64,000 nucleotides of DNA from Perilla frutescens (GCA_026008535.1 BRKX01000007.1:3805001-3869000); one strand, 5' to 3'; shown: positions 12,459 to 25,273, counted from the first letter of the stretch. Program-made: numbers and translations. The notes: generated by a model not told the origin, from the letters alone.

Positions 12459-13856
12459 TGTAACAACCCACTTTTATGTGATTTTAATTATTGAAATTAT
12501 TTGATTGATTTGAAATCAAGTTTTACTTTATTTAAAATTGCTCGATAGAATTAGATGGACTTGAGTGAATCCGATATTGCGCCCCTAGTTTAGAACAAAA
12601 AAATTAAAATTTAAACTTTGACCTTAGAAGAATTATTATATAGGCTAGTTAAATATTCTCAAATTTATTTCCTGTTTACTTTTGAAATCAAAAGAATTTA
12701 TTTAATTTTTAGGATAAATGTAAGATCACTAAATATTTCTCTTATTCTTATATTTATCCTTTTCTGAAAAATTAATATTATAGTTAAAGTTTATCGGCTC
12801 TTTCTTATGATCTTATTCTTATCATCATCCTACCCAGAAGCTTCCTGCTCCTATATTTATACAAAACGGACTGATACACTCTTCTTCAAAAACTCACAAT
12901 TTCAACACCTTTATTTTTGAAGAGAATTTCGACTCCTTATTCAAGCAAGAATTCAAAACACAATTCAGGTACCTTCTCGCATATTCAATTTGAATGGCAA
13001 TGAGTTTGATAAATTCATTTTCACAGCTAATTAACATATTATCTAGCATCTGATTTCAGTCTCCTTTAGAAATTTAGAATAAAGTAAAAGAAAACAAGAG
13101 AGCATGGTTTTATTTAAATTCATTGATCACATATCAACGAATAAAGTTCAATTGAAATTCTTCCTGCTTCTATTTACACACAATCACCAAGTTTCTCAAT
13201 TCCTTAAAATTGTTCCCCGACTCACATTTTCGACAACCAAAACCAAGATCAAAATTCACGTCTCTGCATACTTCCTAATTCCCACATCACAATTAACCAA
13301 CATAAAATCCAAAACATACTTCATCAACACCATCCCATCAAGACTAAGTCTTTCCAAGCATTTAGAAACTAAATTATAAAAATTCAGAAAAATAAAAGAG
13401 AAGAAAGAGGAAGTGACTGGGCTGGGATTGGTGTAGGAGCCTCTTTGTTCCGTTGAGTTTGAGTCGCAGCTGGGGGATAGACTCTCATTGAAGTCACATC
13501 AGTGGGCTAGGAAGTTGGGTTCAGCCGGGTCAAGTAGTCAAGTCGGGCAGGGTCCTCTGTCGAGGTTGAGCTGTCATGGGAGTCGAAGCAAGGGAGAGAC
13601 GTCGTCGGCTGGGGCTTGGGTCATGGCGAGGTTGCCTGGGCCGCGGTGGTTCTTGGCTGTTTGAGTCGCTTGTCGTCGGTTGTCGGTGGGCAACAGTGAG
13701 CTCGCCGGAGTCAAGAAGAAAAGAGAAGGGTGATGAGGGTAGTCTAACCGTAGAAGATGATAAAGAGAGAGGAGGAAAAGAAATTGGGATTTAGGGATTT
13801 ATGAGCAAGCATTTCTTATTTGGGAATTTCTATTTTAGTTCCCCATTTACATTTAC

Positions 13857-13909
<53 letters not shown>

Positions 13910-15110
13910 TGAGAGAATGAAGAGATGAAGTTGATTAATGGATTTGACTTTCCAAATTGTGTGCTGTCCTAATTTTAGAAAAGGAGGTGAGGGGTTTAAC
14001 TGAAATTAAGTTATTTGCATCATGATCCCTTTATCATTAATTTTCATAATTCAGAAAAAGGCCCCAAGAAGTTTATAAACTTTGGAATACATTTATTTAA
14101 AAATATATTGGATCTCATAAACTTTTCAGAAATTAATATCTAGCCCAAAACTTCATAAATTGATTAAATAAACCCATAAATTTCTTATTTTCAGATTTAT
14201 TAAATTTATATTTGGCCCAAATAATTTATTTGAAATTATTTTGATACTAGGTATGACGCAATTAGGACCCTTGTCCATTTTGTGATTCTCTACTCAATTT
14301 ACGTGCTCCTTGTTCTCAGGTGGGTAAAATTATTATCTTTGAAATAAAAGTATATGATGTATGCTTTTTGAGACAGAAATGTTTTTAATCCAACTTGAAT
14401 TATCGTGGATGGAATATGGATAGCGTTTTATACGCATCAGATCAGAATAGCGTTTCATACGCATAGAAGCGTTTTGTACGCACCAGAATATGTCCTGTGC
14501 ACAGTTCAAGATGTATTCTAGAATCAGAAGAAGAGTACCCTAAATCCATTATTCCTGCGATTTATTTCAGTTGGATAAATAGAAAGAAATGCTCATGATC
14601 CCCACCACTGAGTACGTTTTAAGAGTGCTCACCCCCACATTTTTAAATGTTTTCAGGTCATTGAGCTTGGAGCGGCGTGAAGGAAATGGGGGTTGGCATT
14701 TTGGTTACTTAATCTGAACTTTTAGACTTGCTGCTTAAAATAAATTATTTTAAACTTTATATTTTGTGTTCGTTTAGTGTTTTTTTTTTTTGGACTAACT
14801 TGAATTAATAGTTAAATATTATAGTTTTATCAATGTTTTGGGTATCAATTTTATATTTTAGAACTTAAAAGTTACTTTTTGAAATGAACTGGAGTATATT
14901 AAAGTTTATGAAATGTTATATTTTGATATAAGTGTATATAATTTTAAAAAGTATATATATATTGTGCTATATTTTCCTACTTGGGATTTCTAGCATAATT
15001 ATTTTAGAAAAAAAAATATATACTCGAACCATTATTTTATTGCTAATCATTTTCCGTTTTAAAAAAAATAGAAGAGTAACATTTTAAATTATAGAATTTA
15101 GGGTGTTACA
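12459..15110. mobile_element. Solo LTR, family A (2.65 kb)
   Basis: Starts TGTAACAACCCACTTT, ends GGGTGTTACA, and is flanked by the 5-bp direct repeat GAATT (12454-12458 and 15111-15115). It aligns with 42369-45319: shared blocks include GAYATTGCGCCCCTAG near the left, a GC-rich TCGAGTCG-type centre, and AGAATTTAGGGTGTTACA at the right end. No coding domain, primer-binding site or polypurine tract adjoins it, so it is best read as a solo LTR left by LTR-LTR recombination. Open frames inside (13104-13379, 13576-13794) match nothing I recognise. Confidence 0.85.
13861..13905. repeat. (GA)n microsatellite
   Basis: About 22 uninterrupted GA units inside solo LTR A. The sister LTR has a much shorter GA run near 43805. 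Confidence 0.97.
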
Positions 15111-15286
15111 GAATTTGAACTAAATAAACTTATATAAAATAACTAGCAGACCCCTTACTTTTTAATGATACAGATGGTACTTTTCGAATATTTTGTGATA
15201 CTTTTTAATAGGAAGATTGGTACTCACTTTGGACAGTTTTTTTTTTATGGGTTGACCCAGTCAAAGCGGGTTGACCCGTGAGGACC

Positions 15287-15943
15287 ATGACTCCGGAGCA
15301 GCTTGATGCTTACATGTGGGATCAGTTCAAAACTGGATTCTATGACAAATACATTCCTAAGACGTTTAGAGTCAAGAAGGAGGCAGAGTTTCATACTCTG
15401 AAACAGGGGAAGATGTCCGTCACAGAGTACGAGCGAGTATTCTGTGAGTTATCACGGTATGCACCTCTTCAGGTAGATATTGATGAGAAGATGGCATCTA
15501 AGTTCAGATCAGGACTGAGGCATGAGATTGCCATGTCTTTGGCAAGTCGGGAAGACCTAACCTATGCCGAGTCATTGAATAGGGCATTGGATATCGAGGC
15601 AGTAATGCCTGAAGAAAGAAAGGCCCCAGTATCAACTCCAATACCTACTTCAGCACCAGCACCAACCAGGACTCCATCACAGAACTTCCAAGGAAAGAGA
15701 AAGTAGAATGATGGAGGTAACCAGAATGGGAACCAAGACTACAGAAAGCCTTGGTAGGGAAATAGGCAGCAGGGCCAGCAGAGTGCTCCTGCTCAAAGAA
15801 GAATTGCGCCATCACAACCCAGCATTCCTCTATGCCCAAGGTGCAACAAACGCCACCAAGGCGTGTGTCAAGCCAGAAACACAAGTTGCTATAACTGTGG
15901 CCAGGAAGGTCACTATGCGAGGCAATGCCCGAAGGCACAATAG
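15287..15943 (+). pseudogene. Chromovirus gag relic with CCHC zinc knuckle
   Basis: The frame encodes a Retrotrans_gag-like domain (FYDKYIPKTFR, then KMSVTEYERVF and the DIDEKMASKFRSGL block). A TAG at 15704-15706 interrupts it. The same frame continues to a zinc knuckle with C-x2-C-x4-H-x4-C spacing (CYNCGQEGHYARQC, about 15887-15928), then TAG at 15941-15943. The N-terminal part of gag is missing. Further in-frame stops at 16031-16033 and 16046-16048 separate it from the protease. Confidence 0.88.
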
Positions 15944-16069
15944 GGACGAAACCCTCAGCAGCTAAAGGCTCTGCAGGCATCGGGGCAACAAAGTCAACAA
16001 CCCCAGCAACAACAGTATCAGCAGCAACAGTAGAGGCTGATGCAGTAAGGAAATCCCAGGTCTTATGCA

Positions 16070-19000
16070 ATGAACCCCAGTTCCTCCGGGAAAGGGAAGC
16101 AGAAAGGTAATCTTGCAGGTATGGGCAAACTTCATGGCATGCCTTTAGTTGTTTTATTTGATACTGGAGCATCGCACTCCTTTATTTCATCAGCATGCTG
16201 TGAAAAGTTAGAGCTTAAAACTGAACGAGCTAGTCATAAGAAAAAGATTTTAACACCAACTGGCGGAACCATGACTACGACTCATAATTGCTCGAACATA
16301 GAAATAGACTTGGGAACAACTAGGATTAAGGCTGATAATCTTAGTGTCCTACCGATGTGGGATACCGACGTAATCCTAGGAATGGATTAGTTGTCAGAAA
16401 ATCACGCCACGATCCTGTGCAGTAAAAGGAAGATATCATTCCAAGTTCCAGGAGAAAAACCAACAAGTTTTCACGGCATAGAAATGGGAAAGTTCACTCC
16501 AATGATTTCAGTACTGCAGGCCAAGAAGATGATCAAGAGAGGAAATCAAGCTTTCCTGGTTTATCTAAACAAGATAGATGATATAGAGAGGACAATGGAA
16601 GATGTTCCAGTTGTGCAAGAGTTTGCAGACGTTTTTCCAGAAGAGTTGTCAGGATTGCCACCGAATCGGCAAGTCAAGTTTGCAATAGATTTGGAACCGG
16701 GAGCGGCTCCGATTTCAAAAGCTCCGTACAAAATGGCCCCAAAAGAGTTGTAAGAACTCAAGATTGAACTTCAAGAGTTATTAGACCTAGGTTTTATCCG
16801 ACCTAGTGCGTCACCATGGGGAGCACCAGTCCTGTTTGTGAAGAAGAAGGATGGCACATTGAGCATGTGCATAGATTACCGTGAGCTGAATAAGCTGACA
16901 TTAAAGAACAAGTATCCGTTGCCAAGGATTGATGATCTTTTTGATCAGCTCAAGGGGGCAAGAGTATTCTCAAAAATTGATCTAAGGTCTGGGTATCATC
17001 AGTTAAAGATCAAGTCAGAAGATATATCTAAGACAGCTTTCCGAACCCGGTATGGTCATTACGAGTTTACGGTAATGCCGTTCGGATTGACAAATGCCCC
17101 AGCAGTATTCATGGATCTCATGAATAGGGTGTTTCATCCATTCTTAGATAAGTTTGTCCTTGTGTTCATAGATGATATTCTCATCTATTCCAAGAATGAA
17201 TCAGATCATGCAGAACATCTGAGGACAGTGTTAGAAACACTAAGAAAAGAAAGGCTTTACGCCAAATTCAGTAAGTGCGAATTTTGGCTGAAGGAAGTAA
17301 TGTTCCTTGGGCACATTGTGTCAGCAGAAGGAATTAAAGTGGACCCCTCTAAAATAGAGGCAGTACAAGAATAGAAGTCTCCAACTACTCCTAATGAAAT
17401 CAGAAGTTTCTTGGGATTAGCTGGATACTATAGGAGATTCATAGAAGGATTCTCCAAGATAGCTAGGCCAATGACACAATTGTTAAGGAAGGGAATTAAT
17501 TACCAGTGGTCAGAAGAATGTGAAGCCAGTTTCCAGCAGCTTAAGAAAAGATTAACAACTGCTCCAGTGTTAGCCATTCCAGTTAGTGATAAAGAATTTG
17601 TGATTTACACGGATGCTTCGAAAAATGGATTAGGTTGTGTCATAATGCAAGAAGGTAAAGTCATAGCGTATGCGTCCAGACAGTTAAGAATTCATGAGTT
17701 GAATTATCCTACGCATGACTTAGAATTGGCAGCAATAGTGCATGCTTTGAAAATCTGGAGACACCACCTATACGGAGTTAGGTGTGAGATTTTCACAGAT
17801 CACAATAGTCTGAAGTACTTTTTCGAGCAGAAGGATTTAAATATGAGACAGCGCAGATGGCTCGAATTAGTAAAGGACTACGACTGTGGAATCAGTTACC
17901 ACCCAGGCAAGGCTAATGTGGTAGCAGATGCCTTGAGTCGTAAAACAAGTAGGTTGGGTTTTCTCCTCACTCAGGAGGAGAAACTCATCAGGGATTTTGA
18001 AAGCGTACAGTTAGAGGTGGTTTACCCACCTGAGACAATTGTATGTCGTGTGGCAACATTAGTAGCTGTACCAGATCTCCGAGAAAAGATAATTGAGGCA
18101 CAGAGAAAAGATCAAACCATGGAAGAGATGCGCTTGAAGATCAGATCGGGAAAAACAGAAAGCTTCAAGGAAGCATCAGATAATGCTATCCTTTATGAAG
18201 ATAGGATATGTGTTCCACCCTGTGTTGAGCTCAGAAATGAGATCATGAGCGAGGCTCACGATACTCCGTATACAGCACACCCGGAAAGTACGAAAATGTA
18301 TCAGAATTTGAAGCAGAAATTCTGGTGGGAAGGAATGAAACGGGACATAGCTTCCTATGTTGAGCGATGCTTGTCATGTCAACAAGTTAAGGCATTGCAC
18401 CAAAGGCCTTAAGGTGCGCTACAACCGTTAGAGATTCCCGAGTGGAAGTGGGAACACATAGCGATGGATTTTGTGACAGGCCTACCCAAGTCAAGACGAG
18501 GGAATACGGCCATATGGGTCATTATTGATAGGCTCACAAAGTCAGCTCATTTTCTTCCGATCCGCGTTAAGGATGGATCGAATAAGCTAGCCCAGATTTA
18601 TGTCAGAGAGATTGTACGCCTTCATGGTGTTTCGGTGTCGATAACATCGGATAGAGATTCAAAGTTTACCTCAAGATTTTGGATTAGCTTGCAGAAGGAG
18701 TTGGGAACTCTACTTAATTTCAGTACAGCGTTTCACCCACAAACGGATGGACAGTCCGAAAGGACCATCCAAACATTAGAGGACATGTTGAGAACCGTGG
18801 TCCTAGACAGGGGTGAAAGCTGGGAGGAAATATTAGCGTTGATTGAGTTCACCTATAACAATAGCTATCAAGCAATTATTAATATGGCGCCTTACGAAGC
18901 GTTGTATGGGCGAAAGTGTCGATCACCACTTTATTGGGATGAAGTGGGTGAACGAAGGATTCTTAGGCCAGACTCAGTGTCAGAAATGATTGAAATTGTT

Positions 19001-19503
19001 AGAAAAATCCGTCAGAGGATTCAAGAAGCCCAGAGTCGGCAGAAGTCGTATGCGGATAATCGCTGTACAGATTTACAATTTACAGTAGGAGACAAGGTTT
19101 TTCTAAAAGTATCTCCTTCCAAGGGGATAATAAGATTCGGCGTAAAGGGAAAGTTACGACCACGTTTTATAGGACCTTACGAGATCCTTGAGCGAATAGG
19201 CGCAGTGGCGTACAGATTGGCATTACCACCTAGTTTTGGTAATGTCATAACGTGTTTCATGTTTCTTAGTTAAGAAAATACGTGTATGAGCCCAAGCATG
19301 TAATCCAGTACAGTGAGATTGAGTTAGATCCAGATCTAACTTATGAAGAGAGACCAGATGCCATTTTGGATCGAAAAGTCCAGGAGTTGAGGAACAAGTC
19401 TATTCCTCTAGTTAAGATCCTATGGAGTCACCATGGTCAGGAAGAAGCGACATGGGAACTCGAGGATAGGATGAAAGCAAAATACCCAGAATTGTTTCTC
19501 TAA
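16070..19503 (+). pseudogene. Chromovirus pol relic: PR-RT-RH-INT-chromodomain
   Basis: Aspartic protease with LFDTGASHSFI (about 16155). Reverse transcriptase with the FIDDIL active-site motif near 17165. RNase H with YTDASKNGLG near 17600. Integrase with an H2C2 zinc finger (HPEST to CLSCQQ, about 18280-18385) and DDE-core blocks MDFVTGLP, TSDRDSKF and HPQTDGQSERT. The chromodomain ends at 19503. In-frame stops lie at 16388, 16751, 17372 and 18410. The frame shifts near 19240-19270, with another stop at 19267. The stops after GMD and after AVQE fall where the family normally has Trp, so simple point mutations explain them. Otherwise the frame is well kept, suggesting moderate age. Confidence 0.92.
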
Positions 19504-19529
19504 GATATGTAAATTTCGGGATGAAATTT

Positions 19530-19547
19530 ATTTTAAGGGGGGTGGAA
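19530..19547 (+). other. Polypurine tract of the chromovirus
   Basis: The purine-rich run AAGGGGGGTGGAA lies immediately before the LTR start TGTAATACCCCG at 19548, as expected for plus-strand priming. Confidence 0.8.
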
Positions 19548-20913
19548 TGTAATACCCCGTAAATTAATTACTGCTTAATTGCAGTAAATTATTGCAATTA
19601 CTATTTAGTATAGTAATTTTCAGTCAGATTAGGGTCGAAAGTATCCGTAAGTTCCACAGAATTCAAGATCAATTAATTTCCATGGGTGAATTAATTATTC
19701 CAGTTGGGGTTTAATCCTCTTTTTAGTTATGGAAAGCCGGGATTGTAATTTCAGATAAATTCAATTCCTATCCTTTTAAATTTGCGGTGTGTGTTTATCA
19801 TGAATTAGATATTCCGATAAATATTTTTAAGACTAGGAGAATCAGATGTTCTCCAGTCATTAGTGTTTAAATTCAGATAATTTAAACAAGGTGATTTGAA
19901 ATCCGGGAGAATTAGATATTCTCTAGTACGGATGTTTTAATGGTCAAGAAGTTAAAACCAGTATGTCAAAGTGGTATTTTAAAACCAAATAATTTTAGAT
20001 AATTTATTGTTTTAAAGTAAGTGAATTATTTTTGGCAATATCGGTTTAAGTTTGGGATTTTTCCGAAGACGAAAAATATCATGATAGTCGAACAATCGGT
20101 ATTTGAACCGGGTAGTTGATTAGTCAACCCAAGGCATGCTTTTTCCCTCACCTCACCCCATGCCCCATGTCTTTATTTCCTTGTCCCCCAAAAGCCAAGC
20201 CATACTACACAGGGATTTTGGCAGATAAGGGACCCGAGCTATACTAAAAGGATCCACCTCTTCATTTCATTCTCCACACCAAAAGTTGAGAGAGAGAAAT
20301 AGGCAAAGCAGCCTCACTTCATCATCTTCCATACCCCTCTTCATTTCATCTTCTTCACCCAGTTTTCGAGAGAGCGAGGGGGATGAAATAGCAGCCAACT
20401 TCTTCTACTTCATCTCCATTCCATCTTTTCATCTCCAGTTCATGGGCGCATTTTCGAAAGAGAGAGAGAGAGAAAGAGAGAGCAACAAGAACAACCACCG
20501 CCATTTTCGATTTTCAAAAGAAGAGAGAAGGAGAGTGAAGTTGCAGTCACTTGTTCCAGCCTTCTTCTCCATCGTCAACCCCATACAAGCTCCTTTCACC
20601 TTCACTCCATTGTTGTTTTGAAAGGTATTTTCGAAAATCATGAGCTATATAAACATATATTTTCAGATCTAAGCTTAAGAAGTATGTGTGGATTTTTGGT
20701 GTTTTAAATGACGTTAATGTTTAAAAAATTAGTTGGTTATGTGCAAGCATGTGTAGTCCAGTTTGAGATGTTTTGAGGAGATGAAAGCTTGGTATTTGAA
20801 TTGAAATAAATCAGTCCTAGCTTAGGCTAATCAGTTCCGGACTGAAGCTCATCAGTTGATTGATGAAGTGAATCAGTTGAAGAATCAGTTTTGGGAGAAA
20901 ACTAATATGTTGG

Positions 20914-21092
20914 ACTGATCAGTTCTGGGAACCAGTTGACTGATCAGTTCTGGGAACCAGTTGACTGATCAGTTCTGGGAGCCAGCTGACTGATCAGTTC
21001 TGGTAGTCAGCTGACTGATCAGTTCTGGAATCAGCTGACTGATCAGTTCTGGGAATCAGCTGACTGATCAGTTCTGGAAATCAGCTAACTGA
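20914..21092. repeat. Minisatellite, 24-25-bp unit, 7 copies
   Basis: The unit CTGATCAGTTCTGG plus ACCAGTTGA or ATCAGCTGA recurs seven times in tandem with small variations, inside the chromovirus LTR. Units shorten from 25 to 24 bp toward the right. Confidence 0.95.
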
Positions 21093-22065
21093 TTCGGAGT
21101 TTGTTTGGAGTTCGCGCAGACGGCGCGCTGCGCAGCTTGGTTCGGCAGTTTCGCCACCCTACAGTAAAATGAGCATAACTCCCTCGCTAGACATCGTATT
21201 GAGTCACCGTAAATTTTGCCGAAAACTAGACTTCCGTGGCTTTCCAATGGTATATGTTTCATTTTCTAATTCGTTCTGAGCTATTTATGAAAAATCGTCA
21301 AAGTCAAGGCATGTGTTTTCTTTCAGAAATTCTGGCAGTTCTACCACCCTCTAGTAAGTCGGTCATAACTTTTTCGTTAGTTATCATATTGAGTCGCCGT
21401 AAATTTGCCCATAAACTAGACTTCTGTGGCTTTCCATCGGTATATGGCTCATCCTCTGCATCTTAACGAGTCAAAATAGAATTGTTCTCAAAGATAGACG
21501 CTGTGCAGAACGTTGTTTTGTCTACGAACTTGGTGATGACCTTGTTCCTAGAATCTAGTTGTGATTACGTTAAGGTATTTTTGATACCTTAAATGATGAT
21601 GATATATACCTTAAGATGTTTAATAGCTAGAGTTGAGATTAACTCTTAAGCTAAGAGAAAATTTAGAACGGATACTAGACCCTAATAGGCCTTCGTGTTG
21701 TGTTGAGTCCTGTCAGTTTTAGGATCAACATACTAAGTATGTTTTTATATATTGAAGGCTAGCAGATCCGCAAGGGATAAGACCTGTGAAGAATTAGCAG
21801 TTGCCGTTTAAAACATCGGTGAAAGGTGGGCTTTCTTTTCAATGGACTCTTAGTCCAAATAATGATTTGAGTTTTCACTCACCCGCAGTTAATTCTTCTG
21901 ATGCAAATAAATTTTTGTCATGCATAAAATGTTTTGTTTTGTATGATATCCTTATCCGTATTTAGGTAGCTCGCAAGGGGCTTTCTAACTGTTAAATTGA
22001 TCGGGCCTCGTGCTAACTTAGCGTGTTAACCGAGGTTAGTGTACACTTGGGTCGGTGATATTAGG

Positions 22066-22246
22066 AAGAGGGAAAGGCTGAGCGGATCTATTCCTGACTA
22101 AGACATCGACGATGCTAAATGTTCGTGGAAAAGGCTGAGCGGAGCTATTCTTCGGCATTTAGTTATGTTAAGCGTTCGAGGGAAAAGGCTGAGCGGAGCT
22201 ATTCCCCGACGTTCGTGGAAAAGGCTGAGCGAAGCTATTCCTCGAC
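22066..22246. repeat. Minisatellite, 35-60-bp unit, 4 copies
   Basis: Four copies of GGAAAAGGCTGAGCGGAGCT followed by ATTC and a variable GACGTTCGTG-like spacer, within the chromovirus LTR. It gives repetitive open frames on both strands that are not genes. Confidence 0.92.
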
Positions 22247-23101
22247 TTTCAGTGGGATATGGATGATCATACAACAGAAAAGAGCGCTCAAAAATAGAAA
22301 GTGATTTAGTAAAACATAGGGCCTTTTTAGATAAAACCCCTATGTGTTTACTCAGATGCATGACAAGAAAATCAGTGTTCAAATTCAGTAAATATTTTTG
22401 GCAATGTGTTCACTGAGTACCCTTGTACTCAGCCCTGCATGTTTGTTTTTAAATGTGCAGGTTGAGCTGGTGTGGAAGGGAGAAGTGCTGAGAGTGGAGT
22501 TCTTTTTGGTACAAGGCTCAGATGACCTTGTATTATTATTATTATTATCATTATTATTACTATTGTCTTTCTTTTGCTTCCGCAACTCAGCTATATAACA
22601 AGTCTAATATTTCAGCTTTTGATTTTGGACGAGTCCAATACCTTGATAATCAATTAAGTACTACTATTATTCTGTCCCTTGTGAGTACTTGAAATCAGTC
22701 CAGAATTTGAGTTCACAGCAAATATCGTTCCTGGAATACAGTAGTTCGTTCCTTTATTTAATTATTTCCGGTTCGCGCCTTGATCCATCCTTCATTGGGA
22801 TCGAGTCGTGCCAGTCACACTTCGTATTAATCAGATATTAATGTGGGGTCGTGACATAAATTGTATCAAAGTTCGTATATTTAACGGTAATTAAACCAGA
22901 AATATAAATAAACCAACTTTCACACGATTCAATAAATTTAGCGCAAAAAAAAAGTGAAATCTATTGTACAAATTAGAGGTGGGGTTATAATTGAGTTAAA
23001 GAGCAAATTCGTTAGCAATTCGAAATTCAATTTAATAAAAATTCAATAAAGCTCGATTTATAAACTTTATCCGTGACCTTATACATTTATGTTATATAAG
23101 A

Positions 23102-23475
23102 GGGTTACTGATTTAAAAATCTTGAATATTACATTTTTTTTTTTGTTTTTAACATGAAACTAATTTCTTAAATAAAAAATACAAACTTAACACATTTTGC
23201 AAATTTAAAATCGATTCAATTTCGGCAAAAATGAAACTGCCGTTATTAGATAACGACATTGTTTGACCTTTGCTACAATCCTCTTAATAAAATCTAATGG
23301 CATCATTCTTAGTGATCGGACTAAGTGTATTTTCCGACGTGCATGTCAGTTTCAATTTCGATGAAAATGAAATCGGTGTTTAAATTGTAAAATGTGTTAT
23401 TTTTTTTTGTAATATATTTTAAATGCCATGTTAAAAAAAACATGTAAAGTTCATGTTTTTAAAAGCATTTAACCC
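23102..23475. mobile_element. MITE with 9-bp target duplication (GGGTTA family)
   Basis: Inverted ends start GGGTTACTG on the left and GGGTTAAATGC on the right (minus strand). Long inner arms pair AACACATTTTGCAAATTT with AACACATTTTACAATTT. Flanks are TATATAAGA (23093-23101) and TATATAAAA (23476-23484), an 8/9 match. A 9-bp duplication points to a Mutator-like source. It resembles the element at 27848-28206. Confidence 0.7.
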
Positions 23476-23484
23476 TATATAAAA

Positions 23485-24290
23485 GCCAAATGTGAATTTC
23501 AACAAATTAGAGTTATATTTCTTGAACTATATTATAACTTTAATATAATATCCAAGTAAAGTAATCATTAAAATAAATAAATTTGACTTATAATATTATA
23601 TATTTATTAAGCATTATATATACTCTCTTAGGCTTGATTAACATGTTTTGCTACGGCTCAAGCTCAAACGAATATCAAACGAATCAATTTTGAGTTGATA
23701 TTCATGTTAACTCAATTCATTTACACCCTTACAAGTAATAAACGAATCGTTTCTCGAAGAGAATATGTAAATTACAAGATATAGTGATATTCCTGCTCCG
23801 ATTCTTTCTCTCTCTTTTCTTTTTCTTTATGTAAGTACACTTTACTACAGTATTAGTTTCTACTTTCTTTTTATTTATTATTGTTTATGCTCGAGTCATG
23901 TTTCTATCAACTTTTGCTTCTTTTTTTTTCCTTGAAGGGGACTAATTTAACCTTGAAAAAGGGTTGTGCTTTAATTTCTTGAATCTTGACCGCTCGATTA
24001 TATATATATATGTGTATATATATATATAAAATATGTTATTTCTCTATCTCACCCTTTAAAAAAGAGACATCCACTGAGCATATAGGAAATTGTGCAACAC
24101 TGCAACTGATATACATGATCCAATCCACCGACACTATTTGCTAATTAAGTTTAGCATATGATACTCTATTTTAAATATTTATAACGCATATATATTTCAT
24201 TATTTCCTTAATTAGTGATTAGGTTTTATACTGACTAATTTGAAGAAACCCTCATATGTTAGGATTATTCTCACCGATACAAATTTTATG
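23485..24290. other. AT-rich spacer, no gene seen
   Basis: Contains TA-rich runs near 24000-24030 and T-rich stretches. No reading frame with a known domain and no clear element ends were found. Confidence 0.6.
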
Positions 24291-25075
24291 TTCCACTTTT
24301 TCGTGTTTCACTATTAAATTTATAATTTTAATAATATTTATTATAAAATAAAAAATTAATTATAAACATATAATCATACATAGCCAACATTTATCAACAA
24401 AAAAATGTTTTTAAAAATTATAAAAAATAATTTTTAAATAATTAACCATAATAATGAACTATTAATTGAAAACTGAAAATTTAATATTAAACAATAATTA
24501 TAAACCATAATTGCATAGGGTTAACCCTAAAAAAATAAATATTGAAGAAAAAATGCAAGAAAAACATATACTTTGAAAGTGTAGTACGGAGTGTAACACA
24601 GTTAGAGGGTGCAACATGAAATCTCATATGTATGCCCACGTACGGAGTAGCCCATTTAATTGCGATTTTCATTTTTCAATATCGATAATCAAATTCATAA
24701 CTTCAATAAACCTTAGGGTTTAATTTTTAGTCTCACGTGATCAGAAGATGTTGATATTTTCTGTTGTACTTTTTCGTGTTTCACTATTAAATTTATAATT
24801 TTAATTATATTTATTATAAAATAACAATTAATTATAACAGAAGTAATCGTAGTCAACATTCTATCAATAAAAAAAATGAATTAAAAAATTATTAAACATA
24901 ATTTTGAAAAAAAAACATCCATAATATGAATTATTAATAAAAAATTAAAAATTAAATATTAAAAAAATAATTATAAACCCTAATTGTGTATAATGAACCC
25001 TAAAAAAATAATCATAAAGTTAGAAGGAGTGCAATACACAGAGGGTGCAAGGAAGACGACTAAATTTCCATATAG
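24291..25075. repeat. Diverged tandem duplication, about 474-bp offset
   Basis: The block ACTTTTTCGTGTTTCACTAT, continuing TAAATTTATAATTTTAAT, occurs near 24295 and again near 24769. Both copies later read ATTATAAACC(C)TAATTG, AACCCTAAAAAAATAA and a GAGGGTGCAA motif. The copies are diverged. No coding capacity was seen. Confidence 0.75.
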
Positions 25076-25273
25076 TATGTAGCATGAGAGCGATCCGTTT
25101 TGAAACAATAATTCAATATATATATATACATGTATATATATATATATACAAGCCGCCAAGCCCCTTACCAGTATAGCAGTACTTCAAAATGGCTTATGTA
25201 TATGATATATCGAATTAAAACCTTTAATAAGTCCATATTTGTTGGAGAAAAAGATGAGACTCAATCAATTAAT

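Larger units (their letters stand above)
15287..22856 (+). mobile_element. Ty3/gypsy chromovirus, Tekay/Del-like, 5'-truncated
   Basis: Gag, protease, reverse transcriptase, RNase H, integrase and a C-terminal chromodomain follow in one orientation, then a polypurine tract and a 3.3-kb LTR. The chromodomain and domain order place it among chromoviruses, closest by motif to Tekay/Del. No 5' LTR or primer-binding site precedes gag, so the left end near 15287 is a truncation. The coding region carries several in-frame stops and one frameshift and is non-functional. Confidence 0.92.
19548..22856 (+). repeat. Chromovirus 3' LTR (3.3 kb)
   Basis: Begins TGTAATACCCCG after the polypurine tract and ends GGGGTCGTGACA. 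The next five bases, TAAAT (22857-22861), would be the target duplication; its partner is lost with the 5' end. The LTR contains two minisatellites and an internal duplication: the block CGTAAATTT...AACTAGACTTC...GTGGCTTTCC occurs near 21210-21250 and again near 21398-21435. Open frames inside it (20286-20621, 22119-22304) are by-products of simple or tandem repeats. Confidence 0.85.

Noticed and set aside
20914..22246. Regularly spaced repeats that could suggest a CRISPR-like array
   Set aside because: Units are contiguous and variable, with no unique spacers, and lie in a plant retrotransposon LTR. They are minisatellites.
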